DNA of 15,705 bases from DASYSA01 sp036003885 (GTDB lineage Bacteria > Acidobacteriota > Blastocatellia > UBA7656), in NCBI GenBank assembly GCA_036003885.1, contig DASYSA010000539.1, positions 1 to 15,705 of the forward strand. Direction: 5' to 3'. The notes under the pieces were generated by a model. It was not told where the DNA came from, did no database searches, and saw nothing but the letters and a program-made list of their open reading frames with translations. Every line of letters begins with the position of its first letter. Positions within the stretch are counted from its first letter, which is position 1. Positions 8,101-14,350 of the stretch are shown here, piece after piece. The translations under genes and the position numbers were made by a program.

Positions 8101-9441
8101 CTAATGGCCTGTATCGAAGGCTCTCAAAAAGACCACGGCCTGTTCCGATCGGCGAAACAACTTCCAACTCCAATAGGCAAAGATCGCCACGTTCAACGCC
8201 GAGTTCACCGCGCGAGCGGCCAACAGCAATGTACCACCATCAACTCCCACAATCTCTCTGCTGTGAAGCAGCATATTCGCGAAAACAGTCAAGGTGAGCC
8301 CCAGAAAGATCGCTCGCTGGTGAGGCAGTATCAGGCCAGTCAGCGAGAGCAGCGGAATTATCTGTATGGCGTGATTCTCGTGCATCCGCACTGCAAATAT
8401 GAAGATCAGCATGCAAACATAAGCCAACGGCTCTGACGTCAAAGGAGCCGCTCTCTTCTTCAGCAGGAACGTCACTGTCAGCGCGTACAGTGTCACGACC
8501 ATCACGATCGAAACAGCCGAATAAGAGAGCCCTGCAAGGGCCGTCGAACTATCATCCATCTTTGGATCGAACCCGGCTATCGAGGAAACCAGCCACCAGA
8601 AGTTGTGAGCGTTGCCGGAGACATACGTGTCTCTGTTGGCCATGGTCTGTAGCATCTCAGTGATCGTGTGCGGGTTCTGTAAGAGGAACGGGAAGAAGAC
8701 GATTGCGGCGGCAGCACCCGAAGCGAGCAAGGCGCTGACGCTTTCACGAAACGTGCTGTTTGTGACCAGGTAGATGAGTATGAGCGGCGCCGCCATCAGC
8801 GCCTGAGGCTTCGAGAGCAGCGCCAGAGTCAAAACAGAGAGGCAGAGCGCGGGCCGCTTATCTATCAGGAAGATTGCCGCAAGGGCCAGGAAACATGAGT
8901 GAATCGAATCCGGTTGTGCCCACAGCGCGCTGTCGTAGATCACCGCCGGGTTCAGTGCATAAAGGGCGGCGCAGATGAGGCTCCGGCGATCTCCCTCTCT
9001 CTTACGCACAAAAAGAAAGATCACTACTGTGAGCAGGAGTTCAAACAAGAAGACCGGCAGCTTTATCAGGTAGCCGAGTGCAGGCGAATCAAAGGGCAGT
9101 TCGGTGAACTCAGCGATCTCCTTGAAGCCGGGTTCGAAAAAGCTGTAGGTCCGCCCCACCGCTGCATAAACGTAGACGGGAATGGGTGGATACGGCAGTC
9201 GCACCTTTCGCTTACCTTCATACTCGGGGACCGTCTCGTATACACTGGCCAGTCCGTAACGCAGTGTCTTGTGCGAAGCACCGATGAAGTGCCGCCGATC
9301 GTCCCAGTTCATAACCACCGGCGCAAGGGCCAGCCGCACTCCGAGCGACACTAAAAGCAAAACGACAAGCGAAGACCACGGGCCGAGCCGCGTGGAACCT
9401 GCCGGCGCTTCGAGTCGGTTGGAGACTTTTTCGACGTTCAT
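8101..9441 (-). CDS. GT-C glycosyltransferase, multi-pass membrane protein (copy 2 of tandem pair)
   Basis: 446 residues, similar end to end to the downstream gene and therefore a tandem paralogue. Shared blocks are SLGVRLALAP (32-41), an acidic pair D47-D48, RLPYPPIPVY (81-90), the LIK..VFELLLTVVIF helix (about 125-142), ALNPAV (162-167), LWAQPDS (173-179), LLSKPQ (208-213), NAHNFWW (277-283) and RMHENH (352-357). The same polyprenyl-phosphate-sugar-dependent chemistry is expected, with a different acceptor or linkage possible. The ATG at 9441 is chosen by alignment with the paralogue. It has no proper ribosome binding site because a repeat hairpin begins 6 bases upstream. A GTG at 9480 in the same frame would read through the repeat, adding 13 residues. 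Confidence 0.83.
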   Translation of the reverse strand: MNVEKVSNRLEAPAGSTRLGPWSSLVVLLLVSLGVRLALAPVVMNWDDRRHFIGASHKTLRYGLASVYETVPEYEGKRKVRLPYPPIPVYVYAAVGRTYSFFEPGFKEIAEFTELPFDSPALGYLIKLPVFLFELLLTVVIFLFVRKREGDRRSLICAALYALNPAVIYDSALWAQPDSIHSCFLALAAIFLIDKRPALCLSVLTLALLSKPQALMAAPLILIYLVTNSTFRESVSALLASGAAAAIVFFPFLLQNPHTITEMLQTMANRDTYVSGNAHNFWWLVSSIAGFDPKMDDSSTALAGLSYSAVSIVMVVTLYALTVTFLLKKRAAPLTSEPLAYVCMLIFIFAVRMHENHAIQIIPLLSLTGLILPHQRAIFLGLTLTVFANMLLHSREIVGVDGGTLLLAARAVNSALNVAIFAYWSWKLFRRSEQAVVFLRAFDTGH

Positions 9442-9447
9442 CAAATG

Positions 9448-9615
9448 GGTACGCAGGCTTCCAGCCTGCGCATCAACCACGAAGTGGTTGCTATACCCAC
9501 CTCGTGAGAGGTGGGTATGGAATGCGAATGTCCAAACTCCAGACGCAGGCTTCCAGGCTGCGCTACTCCGCTAAGGACGCAATTTGCGAGCAAGCAGGCT
9601 GGAAGCCTGCGTACC
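9448..9615. repeat. Palindrome cluster flanked by inverted 22-bp copies (REP/REPIN-like)
   Basis: The segment 9448-9469 recurs exactly, inverted, at 9594-9615. Each copy is itself a hairpin (GCAGGCT/AGCCTGC). A third copy at 9543-9563 is in the same orientation as the first and differs at one of 21 bases. Between them are two further perfect hairpins: CAACCAC-GAA-GTGGTTG (9474-9490) and an 11-bp stem with a GTGA loop at 9493-9518. None is followed by a T-run. Two inverted REP-type palindromes spaced within 200 bases fit the REPIN concept. It fills nearly the whole gap between two glycosyltransferase genes. Confidence 0.75.
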
Positions 9616-9620
9616 AGTCG

Positions 9621-11693
9621 CTATCGCAGAGGAGCGACCTCCCGAATACTGATGCGGGAGATGGAGAGCGGCTCTCGTGAATTCTGCGCTCTCGACTTCG
9701 CCACTATTCTCACCCGATCCACACCGGGGGTCCGGAAGAGTTCCGCGATGTGCTGCAGGCCGGCATCCTCGGCGACCTTCATTCGAACAATCCTGGCCCC
9801 GGTCCGGGCGTCGATCACGGCCACCTCCCAGGCGCCAAGCGTGGACGCCACCGCGACGTTGACGTCATAGATGGTATCCGGCTTGACCTCGACCGATGCA
9901 AGCTCGATCTGTCCGCGGCCACCGGCCGCTGTTGGGTAGATCGTAATCGCCTCCGGACTGTTCACCGACTCATCGCCGCTTCGTAACGCGCCCATTTCAG
10001 ATGGGCCCGCCGACCACACTTCATGAGCCGCGGACACCTGCTCTTCGGTGACGTGCCCTCGGCTCCAACCAAAGAACGTGAAGTTTTTGGGTTCACGCGC
10101 GAGGTAACGAGGATCGTTTCCAGTGTAGTAGGCTCTCAAGGCAAGTTTGTAGGCGGTGTCCTTCAGTTCTCCAAGGTAGTGAAAGTGCTTTCGCTCTTTG
10201 ACTCTCTTCGACGCCTTTTCCGGCACTATCAGCACGTACTCCTGGCCTTTGATATCCACGTCGTCCTTCATGCGAGATTCGATGCTGGCAAAGCAGAGAT
10301 CCATTTCGGGAAACGCAAGCCAAATGGCCGGCGACCTCTTCGTGACCGGGCAGACGCCCTCCGGCACTATCTCGCGCAGTGCTGAAACGTACTCATCGAA
10401 CGACACGAAATCGGGATTGCGCAGCGACTTGTAGTAGGCGACGCTCTGCGAGACAAGGAGGTACCCAAATCCCACAGCGGCAACCAGGCCCACAGCAAAC
10501 ACTGCGCGCCTCAGGATTGCCCATCGCACGCGGAATACGGAGGCCAGGCCATCGCTGATGGCAACACCCGCGCACAATGCAAACCAGGGAACGAGATGGA
10601 CCAGGTAGTAGATCTCTTTGTGTCCGGTTATGACGGCGTGGAACAGAACCGTGAAGACCGTCACGACGAGCAGATGCACTCGCAGATCGCTCATCGCGGT
10701 GTGACGCCAGGTCAATGAGGCGAACACTACTATCAGGTAGACCACCGCAACGACTGTGAGCGCCTGAAATACATGAATCAGGGTTCGCGGAATGTCCGGG
10801 ATTATCTGGCCGTAGAATACGCCGTAGTGGTTGGCCGTGCCCTCATACCATAACTGATAGCGCCCGATCTCCCCTACGATGTTCCGCCACCAGCCTCCGC
10901 CCTCGATCAGGCTGAAGTGCAGCGAGTCTGCCCGATTTTGCAGCAGAAAGTTCTGCCAGTCGAGGATGTCATAAATGATCTCGTAGGACATCACTGCAAG
11001 CGCGCCGCCGAGAAACTGATAGAGCTTCGCCGAGGTGAAGATTCGCAGGCCATATCTCAGAAGCATCAACAGACATATCGCTCCAAGCATGTAGAGAATG
11101 TTGGTATGCGACATGACTCCGGCTCCTGCAGCCACTCCTGAGGCGACATAGAGCCAGCCGCGGCGGCGCTGCTCGGCCGCCTCGAAGAGGTAAAACGCCA
11201 GGAGCGCGAAGAACGCAGCCGCAAAGTCATTGCGCAGCATGCGGCTGCGTTCCAGGAACGTAAGGTCCGAGACCAGCAATAGAGCGGCAATCATTCCCAC
11301 CCGCCAGTTAAAGAACCGGCGGCCGACCAGGTAGGTCATGCCCAGCGTCAAGGCGGCGGTGATCAGATTGAACGCGCGTCCCTGTGTCAGACCATAGCCC
11401 ACCAGCTTGAAGAAGCCGGTGAGAATGACGAAGAAGACAGGAGTGTAAGAGTGCCAGACATTCTCCACGTTGCCGCCCAGAAACCGAAGCATGGGAAGTG
11501 CGAGCTTGCCCCTGAAGATCATCTCGTAGGGCACCTGGAGGGTGTACGCTTCGTCGGTTTCAGGCAGGGGCACTGTGCCGAGTCGCTGCGCAGTGATGAA
11601 CACAAACCCTGCCAGGAGAACGGTGAAGAGGATGAGATCGTAGTGGCGGCGGCGACTCTTCGACTCGCCGGCTTCCACTGGAAGTCTTTGCAC
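9621..11693 (-). CDS. ArnT/PMT-like GT-C glycosyltransferase, large multi-pass protein with C-terminal soluble domain
   Basis: 690 residues. Residues 20-420 carry about 10-12 membrane helices. The first periplasmic loop has LPETDEAYTLQVP (43-55), whose acidic D47-E48 is the catalytic-type motif of the GT39/GT83 (PMT, ArnT) superfamily. ERSRMLRND (148-156) is the usual second loop and HKEIYYLVHLVPW (358-370) a later one. Residues 430-690 are soluble, and about 580-690 look like a beta-sandwich that may bind glycan. The likely role is transfer of a sugar from a polyprenyl phosphate to lipid, protein or glycan. The start is a GTG at 11693 with GGGAG (11705-11701) seven bases before it. The frame stays open upstream to 11870, but that part only translates low-complexity repeat DNA. 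It is same-strand with two other GT-C genes. Confidence 0.82.
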   Translation of the reverse strand: MQRLPVEAGESKSRRRHYDLILFTVLLAGFVFITAQRLGTVPLPETDEAYTLQVPYEMIFRGKLALPMLRFLGGNVENVWHSYTPVFFVILTGFFKLVGYGLTQGRAFNLITAALTLGMTYLVGRRFFNWRVGMIAALLLVSDLTFLERSRMLRNDFAAAFFALLAFYLFEAAEQRRRGWLYVASGVAAGAGVMSHTNILYMLGAICLLMLLRYGLRIFTSAKLYQFLGGALAVMSYEIIYDILDWQNFLLQNRADSLHFSLIEGGGWWRNIVGEIGRYQLWYEGTANHYGVFYGQIIPDIPRTLIHVFQALTVVAVVYLIVVFASLTWRHTAMSDLRVHLLVVTVFTVLFHAVITGHKEIYYLVHLVPWFALCAGVAISDGLASVFRVRWAILRRAVFAVGLVAAVGFGYLLVSQSVAYYKSLRNPDFVSFDEYVSALREIVPEGVCPVTKRSPAIWLAFPEMDLCFASIESRMKDDVDIKGQEYVLIVPEKASKRVKERKHFHYLGELKDTAYKLALRAYYTGNDPRYLAREPKNFTFFGWSRGHVTEEQVSAAHEVWSAGPSEMGALRSGDESVNSPEAITIYPTAAGGRGQIELASVEVKPDTIYDVNVAVASTLGAWEVAVIDARTGARIVRMKVAEDAGLQHIAELFRTPGVDRVRIVAKSRAQNSREPLSISRISIREVAPLR

Positions 11694-11756
11694 GAGCTGT
11701 CTCCCTGGCTGAAGCGGAGCGTAGAGCTTACAGAAATTGCTGAGATTCGGCCAGAA

Positions 11757-11798
11757 GGGGAGAGTGGGAGAAAGGGAGAAAGGGAGAAAGGGAGAAGG
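11757..11798. repeat. Purine-rich octamer repeat (GGGAGAAA family)
   Basis: The plus strand is almost purely G and A here, with three exact GGGAGAAA units in a row and degenerate units on both sides. The complementary C/T pattern recurs at 11911-12030, so the two tracts are potential pairing partners. Confidence 0.8.
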
Positions 11799-11828
11799 TG
11801 GGCAGGTCCTCGGCCGTGGAGTCATACC

Positions 11829-11906
11829 CATTTGCCCTCGAGGCAGGACGAGATCTCCGGGGGGTGCCATTTACCCTCGAGGTAGGACGAGGGCTTCGGG
11901 GTGAGC
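11829..11906. repeat. Two-copy 39-bp tandem duplication
   Basis: Units 11829-11867 and 11868-11906 align without gaps over 39 bases with roughly eight differences. The shared core is CATTT-CCCTCGAGG-AGGACGAG. CCTCGAGG is an 8-bp palindrome. The period is a multiple of three, but no convincing gene covers the region. Confidence 0.75.
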
Positions 11907-11910
11907 ACCC

Positions 11911-12030
11911 CTTCTCCCCTGCTCCCACTCTCCCACTCCCCCACTCCCCCACTCTCCACACCCCCACACTCCCACTCCCCCATCTCCCCCATCTCCCCCT
12001 CTCCCCCTCTCCCCTTCTCCCCTTCTCTCC
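11911..12030. repeat. Pyrimidine-rich microsatellite tract
   Basis: About 120 bases are nearly pure C and T on the plus strand, with scattered A. The variants CTCCCACT, CCCCCATCT, CCCCCTCT and CCCCTTCT each occur in tandem pairs, which indicates slippage-driven growth. Similar C-rich short tandem repeats are known between genes in some cyanobacteria and other bacteria. No protein signal is seen in any frame. Confidence 0.85.
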
Positions 12031-12092
12031 TATATAATCCCCGGCTGCCGCTTGACCCATACATTGCCTCGCCGCGAAAGGAGTCCCGTTAG

Positions 12093-12371
12093 ATGACCTC
12101 CACGTCAAGACGCGCGTCAGGATTACTTCTGTTCGTTACGCTCCTCATGATGTTTGGGCTTCAGACTTCTGCGTTTGCCCAGGCGGCAGACCGGGCGGCT
12201 GTGCAGGCGAAGGCGAGGAAGATCGATGAGCTGATGACGCTGTACTACTCCCAATGGATCGGTGTTGGTCGCCGAAAAGGGCCGAAGCTGGGCGAAATGG
12301 GCCGCTCGATCACAGGAATTCTGTATGGCAAGAATTACGACTTGCCGAAAGCGTCCGAAGCCGTAAAATAG
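12093..12371 (+). pseudogene. Remnant of a secreted beta-lactamase-like serine hydrolase gene
   Basis: The frame is open for 92 codons with a strong ribosome binding site and a clear signal peptide (residues 1-29, ending SAFA before QAAD). The content looks like pieces of one family joined wrongly. KIDELMTLYYSQ (43-54) is the usual start of class-C beta-lactamase-like hydrolases, which continue with (F)NGSVLVAEKGK. That continuation is present but one frame over, at 12253-12285 (NGSVLVAEKGR). From about 12285 the original frame resumes with LGEMGRSITGILYGKNYDLPK, which resembles a segment hundreds of residues further along these proteins. The catalytic SxxK region is absent. The end coincides with the start of the GTCCGTTG repeats. 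I infer a small deletion, a large internal deletion and a truncated 3' end. It may still be expressed as a short secreted peptide. Confidence 0.6.
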
Positions 12372-12503
12372 TCCGTTGCCAGTTGTCCGTTGCCGTTGTC
12401 ATTGTCCGTTGTCCGTTGTCCGTTGCCACACTACCCTCGTACCCGAGGAACTGACGGACTTCCGAACGTCTGACGTGCTCAACGGACAACGGACAACTGA
12501 CAT
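12371..12503. repeat. GTCCGTTG tandem repeats with a long inverted arm
   Basis: GTCCGTTG-like units run from 12371 to 12427. The reverse-complement form CAACGGAC runs from 12480 to 12503. Seventeen bases at 12409-12425 match 12480-12496 perfectly as an inverted repeat with a 54-base loop, and the loop contains its own small hairpin (CCTCG/CGAGG, near 12434-12447). The repeat begins at the last base of the preceding stop codon. There are no spacers, so it is not a CRISPR array. Confidence 0.8.
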
Positions 12504-12707
12504 CATTCCGAGATTGTTGGCATTGTCGGGATCGCACTTTCCGTCTCTTATAGTAGCCACCCAGAGAGGCGAGAAGTGTTCATATTGGAGGAGCGTAACC
12601 AGTGCCAGATGTCTGACGGGCCCGGCGCGTCAGGAATGGAAATCTCGGCAGGCGATCCCACAGCTCGAATCCGAGCCTGGCGAGTGTAGTCTCAAGGAGA
12701 GATCGCG
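12372..12707. other. Intergenic region upstream of the subtilase gene
   Basis: The first 130 bases are the GTCCGTTG repeats. The remaining 200 bases should contain the protease promoter. A TATAGT at 12549-12554 has only a poor -35 candidate (TTGTCG, 20 bases away), so no promoter is called. A GGAGGAG at 12587-12593 precedes a 26-codon ORF (12609-12689) that I do not accept as a gene. Confidence 0.5.
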
Positions 12708-14309
12708 ATGAGCGAAAAAAAGACCGTTAAGCGCACACAGCCCGCGGCTAAGAAGGCAACGAAGGAAAAGGCAAAGCCATCGGCAAAGGCAAAGAAGATG
12801 GAGCGCGAGAGGCCGTCGATGGGGCGCGCGACTATCCCTCCTGCATTGCACAACAAGGCTCAGCGAGAGGAATGGGACCTACCAGAGAGCGAGAGCACTC
12901 CGGGACCGTATATGGTCGAACTCAATCTGATGTACAGCAAAGGACTGGTGGCTGCGAGCGAGAGATTCTTAGAGCTGTATACGCAGGTGCTCGGGACACA
13001 GGCGACCAAGCGGCCGCCCATCCTGATCTCGAGAACCTACTACCGATGCAAGATCAGCGTGGACGAATTTCGCAAACTGGTGAAAGAGGATGAGAAGTCG
13101 GAAAAGCGGGATCGAGTGGTCTATCGAATCTGGCCGGACTTCCCGGTGAAGCCGCTAATCGATCGCTCGGTGGCCACCGTAAAAGGAGACGCCGCAGTGC
13201 GCGCGTATGCTGCCCACGGCGGGGGCATTGTTTGGGCCGTCATTGATTCCGGCATTGATGGTAAGCACGCGCATTTTGGGGACCCGAAGGACCTGTTGAA
13301 TCACAGGCTTCTCAACCCCGATGTCGCCGAGCTCCACAGAGACTTCAGCGGAGATGGTGAACCGGTAAAGGAGACGGCGCTGACAGACGGCTTCGGGCAT
13401 GGCACTCATGTGGCCGGTATTATCGCCGGCGGCCTCAGCGAAAACCGGAAGGCAGGAAAAGACTTCCAGGTGTACGAGAAAGTGTCTGAGTCCGATCCCG
13501 ATGGAGCGCACAAGAGCGAGAGAATCGAACCACGCCGCATCAGTGATCCGAGTCAACTCAGAGGCGTAGCCCCAAAGTGTAACCTCATCAGCCTGAAAGT
13601 GCTGGACAACGATGGAGCGGGCAGGGCCAGCAACGTGATGCACGCCTTGCAGTACATCCGAGAGGAACTGAACGGCGACCCGAAGCTCCTGCGCGTCCAC
13701 GGCGTAAACCTGAGCATCGGATATGAGTTCGATGCCGAGATGTTTGCCTGCGGACAAAGCCCATTATGCGTTGAAGTTGACCGGCTGGTGAAGAGCGGCG
13801 TGGTTGTTGTCGTTGCGGCGGGCAATACCGGGTATGGCAAAGTCGGCGCACTTCAGCGACTGACAAAAGTGGGACTGTCGAACACCATAAACGACCCTGG
13901 CAATTCGGCGCTGGCGATCACGGTCGGGGCGACGCACAGAGATATGCCGCACATTTACGGGGTTTCCTATTTCTCCTCCAAAGGGCCGACCGGTGACGGC
14001 CGGTTGAAGCCGGACCTGGTCGCTCCCGGAGAACGGATTACCTCCTGCGCCGCCGGCCAGAAGCTTGCGAGCAACGGCGGCGAAGTGCCCGATAGTCCTC
14101 CCGGATATATAGATGATACGGGCACTAGTATGGCGGCGCCTCATGTCTCCGGCGCAATCGCCGCATTCCTTTCCATTCGGAGAGAGTTCATTCAACGGCC
14201 CGAAGAGGTGAAGCGTATTTTCCTTGAAAGCGCTACTCCGCTCGGGAGGGAGCGCTACTTCGAGGGACACGGACTACTCGACCTGATGCGCGCAATTCAA
14301 TCGATTTGA
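12708..14309 (+). CDS. Subtilisin-like serine protease (S8 family), apparently cytoplasmic
   Basis: 533 residues. The S8 catalytic triad is complete: D180 in AVIDSGIDGKHAHF, H231 in GFGHGTHVAGIIAGG and S474 in DTGTSMAAPHVSG, with oxyanion-hole N373 in AAGNTGYG. Residues 1-35 are a Lys/Ala-rich tail that is not a signal peptide. Residues 68-145 (MVELNLMY, then RTYYRCKISVDEFRKL) look like a small alpha/beta domain in the usual propeptide position, possibly inhibitory. A hydrophilic insertion of about 45 residues (242-286) follows the histidine block. With no signal peptide or membrane segment, an intracellular role is likely. The ATG at 12708 has AAGGAGAG (12694-12701). The alpha/beta-hydrolase gene follows after 41 bases on the same strand, so the two probably form an operon. 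Substrate unknown. Confidence 0.93.
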   Translation: MSEKKTVKRTQPAAKKATKEKAKPSAKAKKMERERPSMGRATIPPALHNKAQREEWDLPESESTPGPYMVELNLMYSKGLVAASERFLELYTQVLGTQATKRPPILISRTYYRCKISVDEFRKLVKEDEKSEKRDRVVYRIWPDFPVKPLIDRSVATVKGDAAVRAYAAHGGGIVWAVIDSGIDGKHAHFGDPKDLLNHRLLNPDVAELHRDFSGDGEPVKETALTDGFGHGTHVAGIIAGGLSENRKAGKDFQVYEKVSESDPDGAHKSERIEPRRISDPSQLRGVAPKCNLISLKVLDNDGAGRASNVMHALQYIREELNGDPKLLRVHGVNLSIGYEFDAEMFACGQSPLCVEVDRLVKSGVVVVVAAGNTGYGKVGALQRLTKVGLSNTINDPGNSALAITVGATHRDMPHIYGVSYFSSKGPTGDGRLKPDLVAPGERITSCAAGQKLASNGGEVPDSPPGYIDDTGTSMAAPHVSGAIAAFLSIRREFIQRPEEVKRIFLESATPLGRERYFEGHGLLDLMRAIQSI

Positions 14310-14350
14310 TAACCTCTGACTAAAGCATTCGTTTTGCAAAGGAGGAACAT

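Larger units (their letters stand above)
11694..12092. other. 399-base intergenic region made mostly of low-complexity repeats
   Basis: The gap separates a minus-strand gene from a plus-strand gene and must hold both promoters. It contains a purine-rich tract, a 39-bp tandem duplication and a pyrimidine-rich tract (listed separately). A perfect TATAAT occurs at 12033-12038, but its expected -35 position falls in the C/T tract with no match, so it is not called as a promoter. AAAGGAG at 12077-12083 precedes the ATG at 12093. Confidence 0.6.

Noticed and set aside
9493..9518. Strong hairpin as a transcription terminator between glycosyltransferase genes
   Set aside because: There is no T-run on either strand after the stem; it is better explained as part of the palindrome cluster.
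11694..11870. N-terminal extension of the large glycosyltransferase to 11870
   Set aside because: The extra 59 residues are translated low-complexity repeat (Pro/Ser/Leu-rich). A GTG with a ribosome binding site at 11693 directly precedes the conserved protein.
12033..12038. Perfect TATAAT before the serine hydrolase remnant
   Set aside because: The expected -35 position lies in the C/T tract without any match, so this is probably a chance -10 hexamer.
12371..12503. Possible CRISPR array
   Set aside because: The repeats are 8 bases long, contiguous and without spacers, and no cas gene is near.
12609..12689. 26-codon ORF after a GGAGGAG upstream of the subtilase
   Set aside because: The ribosome-binding-like sequence is 15 bases from the ATG, too far, and the peptide has no recognisable feature.
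13155..13757. 200-codon minus-strand open frame inside the subtilase gene
   Set aside because: It is antisense to the catalytic core of a complete S8 protease; its translation has no family features.
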